A model generated the notes under the pieces. That model had not been told where the DNA came from and did not search any database. It worked only from the letters and a program-made list of their open reading frames with translations. Below are positions 11,990 to 21,100 of a stretch of 64,000 nt of DNA, piece after piece. Numbering within the stretch: position 1 is the stretch's first letter; each line of letters starts with the position of its first letter. Source of the stretch: Dermacentor variabilis. Its lineage: Eukaryota > Arthropoda > Arachnida > Ixodida > Ixodidae. The stretch spans positions 72,853,139 to 72,917,138 of the forward strand of contig NC_134577.1 in NCBI RefSeq assembly GCF_050947875.1, written 5' to 3'. The position numbers and the translations under genes were made by a program.

Positions 11990-12905
11990 CTAATGCGAAA
12001 CTTATGTCATTCGAATATTTAAATGACCAATTACAAGGCTACCTTTCTCACCTGGAAACAAGCAATATAATAGCCACTGATGCTATGATTCCAGACGAGA
12101 AGGCTGACATAGCCATTTTCTCTCCTATTCTTAAGTGGTCCTTTTCTATTCGCCTTCCGGATTACACGCCTATTTTTATAGCAAAATTATTAGAGATTAT
12201 ACTAGCGCCGCGCAAACCTCGAGAGTCTATCGTGTGCTGTCGTGGTTGCACAATCTTTGATGGTATCTGCATCGCTTTTCTATGGCATGAAATACAGCTA
12301 CCTTAAGTTTGTTGTTCTTAAGTTTAGTCCCCACTACGTTAAAAAAATAATTGCTGTTGGTTTATGGCCACCACGGTTTACACTTAAACAAAATGCAAGA
12401 TACATTAGTCAGAAAGTCTCTAAGTGATGTTCCGATTCACTTTTGACTGAATAAAGCTTAAGTCACTGTATCAAAATACAGAACACATGCCAGCACAATA
12501 ATTTAGAGAAATTATCGTTGATAACAGCTTCAGACTTTCAGAATCTCGATTTTTGATGGAATAAACAGTGGTGGCTTTTCCGGCAATTGAAATTACATAC
12601 GGCAGGTTATGCTGTCACATCCTTCAATTGCATTTTTATTGACATAGGGCTCGTCTGGCGATATGGCCTTTATGCGATAATTGCAAGAAATTGAATCATT
12701 AGACTACTACTTTTTATCATACCGGCGATATTCGGACCTGAGAAACATATTGCTCTAAGCTCAAATCTGTAAAATTGCGTTGGGATTTAGTAAACCGGTA
12801 ATATAATCACTTGGGGCTTCGACGCTTGCCTATAATCAAACGGACGTTTGTTGTGCAGTCTTTAGTTTCTTTATCTGATACAAATCACTAGCCTGCTTAT
12901 CGTCA
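11990..12905 (+). pseudogene. LINE ORF2 RNase H region remnant
   Basis: A 100-codon frame (12004-12306) contains IIATDAMIPDEKADIAIFSP and WSFSIRLPDYTPIFIAKLLE, matching the first half of a LINE RNase H domain. TDA carries the first catalytic Asp; the usual AE of the second site reads AK. After a frame change, 12290-12450 gives LLFLSLVP, then VYGHHGLHLNKMQDTLVRKS, the C-terminal RNase H helix region with several substitutions. Around 12690-12880 a frame with FLSYRRYSDLRNILL and SLGASTLAYNQTDVC continues the C-terminal tail. The 340 bases before 11990 are probably the same element but are not clearly readable. Confidence 0.7.
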
Positions 12906-13109
12906 TAGCTTTATTCTACCTACCTCATCAGCATTCATTCCACTGAAATTTGTTCCTCCAGATTCTTTATTAACAATGTATTTCTTCTCTCCTTGGTTAC
13001 AACCTCTTAAAAATTGTCCTTCAATCAGCCTGACTACTCGCTCGCGTGCTAGTCTGTAGGTATTTTGGTATTTGCTTTTGTTCTCCCATTTACTTTCCAT
13101 TTCTCCCTT

Positions 13110-13424
13110 TCAAACAGTAATTTTCTTTGGCTAGTACCTGCACAATGCCGGTGACCGTCGTCCATGGGACAGCACCAGAGACTGCTTGGCGAGCTACAAC
13201 GAAATTACCAAGGCCCTTTGCCTGGCCCGCCCAACCTTCTCTCGGCACAACGACAAGCTGGACTAGGCGCCGCCCACGGCACTCAGACAATTGCAGACGC
13301 TCACGTACCCCAACACTGCACAATACCACGGGCTCTACCCCCATACCTACCCGACAAATATATGCTAGGTCTGCCACACTGATATAGCCACTTTAACTCA
13401 CATGCTCTGGGACTGTAAAAAAAA
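13110..13424 (+). pseudogene. LINE ORF2 C-terminus, first part, split by an insertion
   Basis: Frames give QTLTYPNTAQYHGLYPHTYP, then a short gap and LTHMLWDCKK ending at an A-run (13416-13424). This is the Cys/His C-terminal knuckle seen in tick LINE ORF2 proteins. The reading resumes at about 14170 with the segment that normally follows (ALRSPSLGDQLWAVE). The element is therefore interrupted by the 0.73-kb insertion. Frameshifts occur even within this short stretch. Confidence 0.72.
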
Positions 13425-13740
13425 ATGGCTGTGGCTTAGCTAAGGTTAAGCCCAGGATGCGAAGCATACTTGCCTTTATTTTAGTTGTTGAACCACTGTT
13501 TAGCCTGGTGAACTGCTGTTGCTTGGCTATATTTGGTTCGGCTAGACGAAGAAACAACTCATGCGTTACTCTGCTTCGAAGAGTGGAACGCGACAGCGTT
13601 CCCGTCGACCCGCCAAGGGGTGTAAGACAATGGGCTACGGCGCAGCGACTACGCGCCCCGCATTGGACGCGGTGAGCGTCGAGCAACGCAGCGTTCGGCG
13701 CGGCAACGAAATGTGGCCTGAGCAAGCGACGCACGCCTGA

Positions 13741-13767
13741 GCCTTAGAAACAGCTCGTTTCTAAGGC
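13741..13767. repeat. 11-bp perfect hairpin
   Basis: GCCTTAGAAAC, a 5-base loop, then GTTTCTAAGGC. It lies just upstream of the tRNA-like block inside the composite element. Confidence 0.9.
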
Positions 13768-13810
13768 AGCACCGCATTCACTAGAGGCGCTTTTGTACCG
13801 CTTTGAAGCA

Positions 13811-13885
13811 TCGTAATCGTGGCTCAGTGGTAGCGTCTCCGTCTCACACTCCGGAGACCCTGGTTCGATTCCACCCAGCCCATCT
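13811..13885 (+). promoter_or_regulatory. tRNA-like block with Pol III A and B boxes
   Basis: A box TGGCTCAGTGG at 13820-13830 and B box GGTTCGATTCC at 13862-13872 have normal tRNA spacing. The arms do not close into a clean acceptor stem, so it reads as a SINE head rather than a functional tRNA gene. It lies about 390 bases inside the composite, which is unusual for a SINE head. Confidence 0.7.
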
Positions 13886-13937
13886 TGCAAGAGTTGAGCC
13901 AAAGCCATCTAGAAACAAGCGCAGCTGCTTATATACC

Positions 13938-14099
13938 GCCGCGAGCGACGGCGCAAGTTGGAGCCCCGTTTCTCCTCTGTCGTGACGTCACGGTTTCACG
14001 TGGTCAGCCTTGAAGGCGACGCCGCGAGCGACGGCGTGAGTTGGAGCCCCGTTTCTCCTCTGTCGTGACGTCACGGTGTCACGTGGTATTGAAGGCGAC
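13938..14099 (+). repeat. Imperfect 83-bp tandem duplication with CRE-type motif
   Basis: Unit 1 (13938-14020) and unit 2 (14021-14099) share GCCGCGAGCGACGGCG, AGTTGGAGCCCCGTTTCTCC, TGACGTCA and TCACGTGGT. The eight-base palindrome TGACGTCA lies at 13983-13990 and 14066-14073. Differences are few, with one three- to four-base deletion near the end of unit 2. Confidence 0.92.
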
Positions 14100-14159
14100 A
14101 CCGCCGCGCCTGAGGAGCTGGGTTGAGCTCTTGTAATATGCTTCGCATAAAACACGCAC

Positions 14160-14520
14160 GGTGCTAATTCCGGAACCCTTCCGCCGCGGTGGGCCGCTGC
14201 CTTGCGCAGCCCCAGCCTCGGCGACCAACTCTGGGCCGTCGAGCCGGCCTGCGAGGAGGCGGCCTCGACGTCCCCACGTGGGAGACCTAAGGCCCCGTCG
14301 GCGTAGGCTCTGCTGGACTATAACAAAGTCGTTACCAACCAAGTACATCCTGTCGCCCAAATCTTGCGCTATCCCCATTAGTGGTTTAGGATCCATAAAA
14401 GGATTCATCATAATCATCATCGTGAACACCTATCCGTCATACTGACTGGACCCAAGACAGCTTGTAAATAGCAAGGACATTTTCATTAATCTCTATCCTT
14501 ACACGTATCAATAAACACCA
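14160..14520 (+). pseudogene. LINE ORF2 C-terminus, second part and 3' tail
   Basis: Downstream of the composite insertion a frame reads AAALRSPSLGDQLWAVEPAC, then EEAASTSPRGRP. This corresponds to the conserved segment after the zinc knuckle, where the usual form is close to LWAVxRAREAA. A TCATCATAATCATCATC-like tail (14404-14422) and an AATAAA near 14510 suggest the 3' end. Together with 13110-13424 this is one LINE copy split by the composite. The following 460 bases hold nothing recognised. Confidence 0.65.
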
Positions 14521-14980
14521 TGCACAGCGTAGAAGTGAACACGTTTTGGTGCGTCCGACTATGAATTAGTTACCCTGCCGCCTCACTAAACTCCGTTCCA
14601 CAAAATTTCCTGCTTGCGCCAGGAATGCGAGTATTTTTTTTCCCCAAATGAATATCACTTTGCACAACCTAATGTCTATTATTTTGAGTTCAATTAAAAG
14701 CGCATAAACGGGAGCCACAAATGTAAACAGCAGCCATTTAATTTCAATGTAGGCTGTGTTTTGAACCAAGTAGCTGCGTCGGCACAACACTACCACCCGG
14801 AGCAAACATGCAGGTTTTAATGGACTGGACTTAACTGCAGCGCAAGTTTCTCGTCGTCAAATAGAATCCCTCTGTCGTTTTGAACAGTTATACTGAAGCA
14901 TACATGTATTGTGACATCAAAATGGACCATGTATACAAGCAAATAAAACTTTGTGTAGAGCTTTTAATTTTCATACAGTG

Positions 14981-14983
<3 letters not shown>

Positions 14984-15057
<74 letters not shown>
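14984..15057. repeat. (TA)n(TG)n compound microsatellite
   Basis: About 37 bases of AT alternation pass directly into about 37 bases of GT alternation. Confidence 0.98.
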
Positions 15058-15062
<5 letters not shown>

Positions 15063-16344
15063 GTTCAATTGATGGTGGTCTGCTCCGAACAACCGCTAGA
15101 TGCACTTTGATCCCCGAAGCGGAAGGACGTTTGTTGGGTTAGCTACTGAACATCACTTTGCAATAGGATGAGCGTGGTTTAAGTCATGCTTCCGGGACCT
15201 AAAAGAGGTACGACGTGATGCTCCCGCATGTCTCTCGCATTTAGCGCTGTTTTTTCGCAGAGCTCGCCCTGATTAGGGGGTCTCTTTTCATACGCTAAAG
15301 AGAAAAGTAGTGTCCGGAACGTTTATGTCCATGAATCAGGAAAATGACATTTGACATGGTGAAGTGCCGGTATCTTTAAGCCCGGGAGCTCACATGGAAG
15401 CACTGTTTTAGGGTGGTGAAAACACCAATATTTTGACCGGCATTTGCCGCCAAATTTTGTCAGTAGCCCCATTCTGGTCCTACATCTGGCTAAAAGTCAC
15501 AGCACATTCCTGCTTTTTGTTTTCTTTTTACCTTGTCGGGCTCTGATGTACCCATGCTAGCACATTATCTATTAAATTTCTTTAATTTTGTTTTATACCA
15601 ATGCGCACATGAAACCTGCACGCATCTTTAATATGCCAGTTGCCTTTTCTTTTTATTTTAACGCATCCAACTTAGTTGTTTTGTGGCGTGTCATGCGACC
15701 CGTACACAGCTACAAGTTATTAGGCATAGTGGCGTGCTCGTGACAGTATTATCTCACGCCAAGAATGTGAACTGCACTAAGCATTGTCGTTGCCTTCCAC
15801 TTGTACGTACTATATAAAGGCTATTTTATGAATGGTGCTGTAATAAAGACTGCATACTAGCCTGTTTAACTGAAACGTAGACGTGCCGTGTACTGCGCTC
15901 AGACACGCTATAGGCCTCTGGCTGCGGATTTGAAAGCTTATTTTTAAAAGTTGGTTAGTTTCACGTCGCCAAGCTATGCGGGAAACGTGGTCTGTCGGCT
16001 CGTCTTTCGCCATTTGGTGATTTGTCGGATAGTTTAAGCTCCCAGTTTAGCTGCAGGCAGCAAGTTTCCTTACAAAGGCTGTGACCAGTCTAAATGACCG
16101 CTAGCATCTAGGCTCACTAATGTAAGATAGTGTGCGCAACTTCTGGTCACCGGAAAAATATGTTAAAAACATAAAACCACTTTACGGAAGCGTAACCAGA
16201 CGTTTATTCTCTGTCAATGAGGCAACAGTAAGCTTCAGTTTTAGAGGTGATTGGACAGCAATGTTTGATAGTACCTGTGTTTGTTCTGCCTCTCGACTCT
16301 CTTATCAGGAGAGTGGCAATCTGCCTGAACATACGGGGTTTCGG
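15058..16344. other. Unassigned stretch
   Basis: No family recognised. Frames are at most 71 codons. Confidence 0.35.
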
Positions 16345-17046
16345 TGATTCACAGGCTGCCTGCACGACTTCGGCATAAGGGATGGCGACACACTACGCAC
16401 AACATATCCTTGCATCATTACACCCCACAGCGTTACACGAAGTTCGTATAACCTGGACACCTGGACACACGTCTCTCCAAGCTAATGAACGTGCTAACGC
16501 GGTAGCCCGAGTGGTCGCTAACCGGGCGCCATTGGAAGAGCTGTCCAACCCAGACGACGCACCGACAGAACCACTGAACTACGCATAAACTCTACAACAT
16601 TACAGAGAGAGCCGGAGACACTCTCTGGCACCCCATAATTCCCTTACCCGAGAAGATGCCGTCGCGTGGCGACAGCTTCCGACTAGTTCATTATCTTCGA
16701 ACTAATGCTTTTATCTTCACCTCTTCGACCCTACTCAATATCTCTCATACTGTCCCTACTGCGGAGCAACGCCCAAAGTATATAACTGCACCTGGGAGTT
16801 CTCACACCCTCCGGGTTACTCCCCTCTTCATTCCCCTTCAACTTCCTTCTGCGACACTGCACTGACCCGCTTAGACTCAAGAGCAGCGATGGCTGATCAA
16901 GAGCAGCAAGAGCAGCAAGAGCAGCAAGAGCAGCGATGGCTGATCCGGCGGGCACGCCGTGTAGCGAAAGCAATAGGGCCCTGAACTGCGGGCTCCACTC
17001 TACGAGGAAGTCTCCCCATCTCACTAGAAATAAATGTTCTCTCTCT
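16345..17046 (+). pseudogene. LINE ORF2 C-terminal RNase H and zinc knuckle, 3' end
   Basis: Starts in the RNase H domain at DSQAAC (about 16345). A 68-codon frame then carries VRITWTPGHTSLQANERANA, the WTPGH...NE motif of RNase H. The usual catalytic Asp of NERADA reads Asn. After a stop, the tail continues with HNSLTREDAVAWRQL, the knuckle YCPYCGATPKVYNCTWEF (two Cys, then C) and a basic stretch ending IRRARRVAKAIG. The segment before it has gained Gln/Glu repeats. AATAAA at 17029-17034 and a CT-rich tail mark the 3' end. Stops at about 16586 and within the tail make it non-coding today. Confidence 0.8.
16879..16940 (+). repeat. (AAGAGCAGC)n short tandem inside the LINE tail
   Basis: Four to five AAGAGCAGC-type units are bracketed by two copies of GAGCAGCGATGGCTGATC (16881 and 16929). 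Translated, they give repeated Gln-Glu-Gln in the C-terminal helix region. Replication slippage is likely. Confidence 0.88.
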
Positions 17047-17049
17047 CTT

Positions 17050-17650
17050 TCTCCCCATGCGAAGACTGCAAACTACAAAAAAATAACAGCGTATGCCGAC
17101 GACATATGAATATTTGTGAGGAACACATCAAGGTTTTTGAGTTTTCCTTCAACATGGCGGCCGCATTTCGATGGGGGCGAAATGCGAAAACATCCGTGTC
17201 CTTAGATTTAGGTGCACGTTAAAGACCCCCAGGTGGTCGAAATTTCCGTAGCCCTCCACTACGGCGTGCCTCATAATCACAAAGTGGTTTTGGCACGTAA
17301 AACCCTGCAATTTAATTTTAATTTTAAGTTTTCCTTCAAATCTGACAAATACGCTGTCGTATATAGAGCAGTTTTGAACGCGGCAAAAAGTATGGTGCCA
17401 ATCGTTGGACACTTAAATTTTCAGCTTACCAGTCGCATGCACAGAAATTGAAGCAGTACGAGTACTTGACATTGTTTTCGAATCAGGTGATGTCCCCAAA
17501 ATGTGGGATGAAGCATCCGAAAATTTGGAAGGGGATTCAACCTCCAGTCTTCTAGGCCGAGTTGTGAGTTAGAGAGGTGCGGAGCCATTGCGCACCGCAC
17601 TTCATCACATCAGTGCTCGCGCGAGGACAGCAGTATGTGCGCCAGACTCG
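17050..17650 (+). pseudogene. LINE RT fragment (YADD box) split by a SINE
   Basis: Before the SINE, a frame reads KKITAYADDI, stop, IFVRNTSRF. The YADD catalytic box is at 17092-17103. After the SINE (from about 17340) reading continues through KYAVVYRAVLNAAKSMVPIV, then EAVRVLDIVFESGDVPKMW and SSLLGRVV, resembling the segment after YADD in RNase H-bearing LINEs. Frames change several times. It abuts the 3' end of the preceding LINE, so it is a separate, 5'-truncated copy. Confidence 0.62.
17153..17326 (+). mobile_element. Ruka-like SINE, 5' truncated, with 13-bp target duplication
   Basis: Starts ATGGCGGCCGCATTTCGATG and ends TTTAATTTTAATTTTA. It carries the body landmarks GGGGCGAAATGCGAAAACA, GTGCACGTTAAAGA, CCAGGTGGTCGAAATTTCC and TACGGCGTGCCTCATAATC. 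The tRNA-like head is absent. AGTTTTCCTTCAA occurs at 17140-17152 and again at 17327-17339, an exact 13-bp direct repeat. That shows insertion by target-primed reverse transcription into the LINE fragment. Confidence 0.93.
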
Positions 17651-17829
17651 TAAACACTTTTCTTTTACTACACAATTTTCGGTATCAGCACACACTTTGA
17701 GAGTGCAATATCTTCGGGTTCGGTCCACAGTTTGACGTTGGTTACGTGTGAATTAATTTTTTCTTTAATTTCCGCGATTTAACATGTCAAAAATACGTTC
17801 CGATTATGAGACCCGTCGTTATAGAGAGC

Positions 17830-17851
17830 GGGGGGGGGGGAGGGGGGGGGG
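17830..17851. repeat. G-run (G11 A G10)
   Basis: An almost pure guanine tract of 22 bases; it could form a quadruplex on the plus strand. Confidence 0.95.
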
Positions 17852-17864
17852 CTTGAGAGGCGAA

Positions 17865-17935
17865 GCGCCCGTGGCTCAATGATTCCAGCATCAGGCTTTA
17901 GTGCTACATGTCCTCTGTTCGAGCCCCGCGGTTAG
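17865..17935 (+). other. tRNA-like sequence
   Basis: TGGCTCAATGA (17872-17882) resembles an A box and TGTTCGAGCCC (17916-17926) is a good B box. No closed acceptor stem is evident. It is probably the head of a SINE or a tRNA pseudogene; the body beyond 17940 is not recognised. Confidence 0.5.
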
Positions 17936-18708
17936 ACAATCTTGTTTACACATTTAAAACCATGACAATTTTTGGCATAAGGTTGAAACATTGAATGCAA
18001 TAGAAATACGTTTGTATATTACACGCAGTCGTGGCTTCAGTGGCAGTACGAACTGCACTAGACACAAGCTAGCTACGTGAACACGCATGGTGTGACGTGA
18101 GCAGGCACACATGGACTGAAAGAACTCGATGACCGCGAGCAGCATTGGCTAGAACGTAAGCGTCTTGACGGCGTTGTCGCCTTGCGTAGGCCTCGCGTTC
18201 CTGTGCTGTGGCAAGCTGCGGCATGGCGCGCATGACCAGTGTGTCCACTACGCGCTTTTGAACTGCAGTGCTGTGAAGGTGTCTTCGCTCAGCGCGGTTC
18301 CCGTTGCGCCGCGTCTAGACGCACGCCGGAACAACTCGTCGTGGCCATTAGACGCCATATGCTAGAAAGCCGACGGAGTGCTTCACAGCGCTGCGCTGCA
18401 AGTGCTTAGCAGCCCACACGGCGCAATACAAGGCGACGTTCAAACATGCCAAAAACTGGACACAACATTTGGAGAGAAATGGTCCAGATACCGTTCTCGA
18501 CATAAAGACGAGGCGATACCGGTGTGTGCGCATGGTTGGCGTCTCCAGCGACACCTATACGAAATTACAGTACAATATACAATAAGGGGACCCCCTATAC
18601 ATAACTTACCCATCCTGTGACTTCGACATGCTACGAGGCGTCAATAGACATTAGGACCAAACAAGCCTACACCGCATCAGCCGCAGCGTGGCCTACGCAA
18701 ACTACTCA
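17936..18708. other. Unassigned stretch
   Basis: GC-rich around 18150-18420, without recognised domains. Confidence 0.35.
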
Positions 18709-19391
18709 TTCAAATACATGTAAAACGCAAAAACTTTTTCTGAGTTAACCCCTGGACCGATTTTAATGAAATTTATTGCAGTTGAGAGAGAAAATTAAAT
18801 TCTAGTGACTGATGGAAGCAGAATTTTGATTTAGGGTTTGAATTTTGTTTAGAAGATTTTCAAATATTCGACCGTTTGAAAAAATAGAAGCACGAAGCTT
18901 GCAAATTCATATCTCTGAATCAAGAACAGATATCGCGGTTCTGTAAAGAGCATCCATTAGATCATTGAAAGCGGACAAATTCGATATGTCATTTTACATC
19001 TTACGTGAATTTGTTACGTTGTTTACAACGGTTCTGCAAAAGCTGTATTTCCATATTGCTAAATTTTTTGACATTCATGTGTGACATATCAATCCTGTCC
19101 GCTTGAGAGGCACTATTAGATGCAATTCACGGAATTGTATTATCAGTTTTCGCTGCTGAGTTAGATTTGTAAACTTGATAGTGTCGTTTTTTGTCAATTT
19201 TCAATTTTCGCGAATTTTTAATAAAGAATTAACGGCCTAAATCAAAAATCCGAAACGAACAGTCACTATATTTTATGTTTTTCTTTTAAATGCGACAAGC
19301 CTCGTAAAATTTGGTGCAGTGGTTGCCGAGAAAGACGAATTCTCCTTTTACATGTATTTAGATAGGAGCATGCCCGTCCTAACTCTTCCTC
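18709..19391 (+). mobile_element. TTAA fold-back element, copy B, left end missing
   Basis: The copy begins at TTCAAATACATGTAAAACGC. The first 40 or so bases, including the GAGGAAG end, are absent or too changed to see. It follows the same path as copy C and ends TCTTCCTC at 19391, next to TTAA at 19392-19395. Inverted symmetry between halves is still visible: CTAGTGACTGATGG near the start against CAGTCACTATATT near the end, and GCGGACAAATTC against CCTGTCCGC. Confidence 0.85.
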
Positions 19392-19395
19392 TTAA

Positions 19396-20117
19396 GAGGA
19401 AGCTTCAGCTCGGACCTAACTCCGACGCGGCCTATTAAAATACATGTAAAACGCAAAAACGTTTTCCTGAGATAACCCCTTGACCGATTTTAATGAAATT
19501 TGTTGCATTTGAGAGAAAAAGTTATATTCTAGTGACTGTTGGAAGCGGAAATTAGATTTAGGGCCTGAATTTTTAAGAAAGGTTTTCGAATATTTGAAAG
19601 TTCGAAAAAAAAATAAGCACGAAGTTTACAAATTCATAGCTCTGCATCAAGAACAGATATCGCGGTTCTGCAAAGGGCAACCATTAGACCGTTCAAAGTG
19701 GACAAATTTCATATGTCAGTTTATTGCTTACGCGATTTCGTTACATTGTGTACCAGGGGTCTGCAAAAGCGTTATTTTAATATTACCAAATCTTTCGAGA
19801 TTAATATTTAACATACCAATTTTGTCCGCTCGAGATGTACTATTATATGCAATTCTCAGAATGGTGATATCGTTTTTGATTGCTGAGCTACAGAGTTGTA
19901 AACTTGATAGTTTAGCTTTCTGGGAATTTGCGATCTTTGCCAGTTTTTAATAAAACATTCACGACTAAATAAATCATTTGAAACAAAAGGTCACTAGATC
20001 TTAAGTTTTTCTTTTATATGCAACAAACCTCGTCAAATTTGGTGCGGTGGTTGCCGAGAAAAACGAATTCTCTTTTTACATGTATTTAGATAGGAGCACC
20101 TGAGCTAAACCGTCCTC
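19396..20117 (+). mobile_element. TTAA fold-back element, copy C (722 bp)
   Basis: Starts GAGGAAGCTTCAGCTCGG right after TTAA (19392-19395) and ends GCTAAACCGTCCTC right before TTAA (20118-20121). Both flanks are therefore intact. Length is within one base of copy A, in the opposite orientation. A 118-codon frame (19594-19950) lies inside, but it is not shared by copies A and B and has no recognised motif. Confidence 0.88.
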
Positions 20118-20144
20118 TTAAGGATGTTTTGTTCGACCAGCAGG

Positions 20145-20220
20145 GCCTGCGCCCGTAGTCTAAGGTTTATAGCATCGGTTTGTTACGCCGGCGGTCATTT
20201 GTTCGAATCCCACCATAGGG
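20145..20220 (+). other. tRNA-like sequence next to fold-back copy C
   Basis: TAGTCTAAGG at 20156 is A-box-like and TGTTCGAATCC at 20200-20210 is a good B box. Short complementary ends (GCCTG..., CAGTC...) are unconvincing as an acceptor stem. Probably a SINE head or tRNA pseudogene. Confidence 0.5.
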
Positions 20221-20929
20221 CAGTCTTATTAATGGTTAATTATAAACACAATGTAATAAATGTAGAGATATATAATTATATTCTGAATATCGCGGCGACC
20301 AGTGGGCCCAGAAGCACATACCGAGTAGCAGATAGCGGCCAACATTTTAAGGCAGCGCAACCTTCAGGATCGGTGAACGGCAAAAGGCCAGAGGCATACC
20401 AGATATGGAAATGTCGCCGTAACTCACTAAGAAAACGAAAGACTTTGTCTTTAAAAAGTAACAGGTCTAATTACGCAAGCATCACCCTACAAACTTTCTC
20501 CAGAAGCATGCGCAGTGATCGTAAAGACGCAGGTGTGTGCGGCAGTAGCGTAGTCAGAGGGTGACCCTCCGGGCACGTGCACCGATCCCCATTGCCTCCC
20601 CATTTTTTATTCCTAGTCTGGTTGGTGCCCTGCTCTCGAAAACAACTTCTGGCTACGCCACTGGTTGCATTTTATGCGGCTTACATCACTCTAGTTGCAC
20701 GAAACAACCATCGTGCGGGAAGTTTTATGGAAACACAAACGGGTCGAAACTAAACACCAACTTTTCAGAATTCCCAGTATGTCATTGCGCCCTCAGCATG
20801 CAAAAATTAGGGATATTTTACGAAAGCATTAGCTGCACATACCATACAGACTCTTTTCAGTGACCGAGAATACCCTGGGAGAAGGGTGTTCTTTTATTGG
20901 TCGAGCATCCTCAGGAGTGCTCTCTTTAC
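20221..20929. other. Unassigned stretch
   Basis: Nothing recognised. A 100-codon frame at 20561-20863 has no known motif. Confidence 0.35.
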
Positions 20930-21100
20930 GGCTCATTCACACTAGGCCAACACGACACCGAATTCGGTGTGCCGACTGTCGGCGACAGCGTTTTCTTTAT
21001 TTTTTCGCTGTGTCGGCGCCGCTGTCACAATGTACCGGCGCCGACAATCGGCCGACAATTGGCGGTGAGCTCGGCGTCGGTACAGTGTAATATGCGGCTA
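20930..21100. mobile_element. Short GC-rich MITE-like element
   Basis: The two ends are loosely inverted: GGCTCATTCACACTAGGCC at left against GCCGCATATTACACTGTACC read inward from the right, about 65 percent by eye. The interior is packed with self-complementary GTCGGCGCCG and TCGGCCGACA motifs. Boundaries are approximate and no target duplication is obvious. Confidence 0.5.

Larger units (their letters stand above)
13425..14153 (+). mobile_element. SINE-like composite element inserted in a LINE
   Basis: It begins right after an A-run (TGGCTGTGGCTTAGCTAAGG) and ends near TAATATGCTTCGCATAAAA. The sequence ATGCGAAGCATA at 13457-13468 returns inverted at 14137-14148. Inside, in order, are short GC hairpins at about 13580 and at 13741-13767, a tRNA-like block with A and B boxes (13811-13885), and an imperfect tandem of 83- and 79-bp units (13938-14099). 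There is no coding capacity of note. The LINE reading frame continues on the far side, so this is an insertion into an older LINE. I recall similar sequence from tick genomes but cannot name it. Confidence 0.7.

Noticed and set aside
13811..13885. Functional tRNA gene
   Set aside because: A and B boxes are good but the acceptor stem does not close and the block is inside a mobile element.
18245..18357. 36-codon minus-strand frame starting MASNGHDELF as a first exon
   Set aside because: No convincing splice donor and no homologue recalled.
20124..20564. 146-codon plus-strand frame
   Set aside because: It begins in the fold-back border and tRNA-like sequence; no domain visible.
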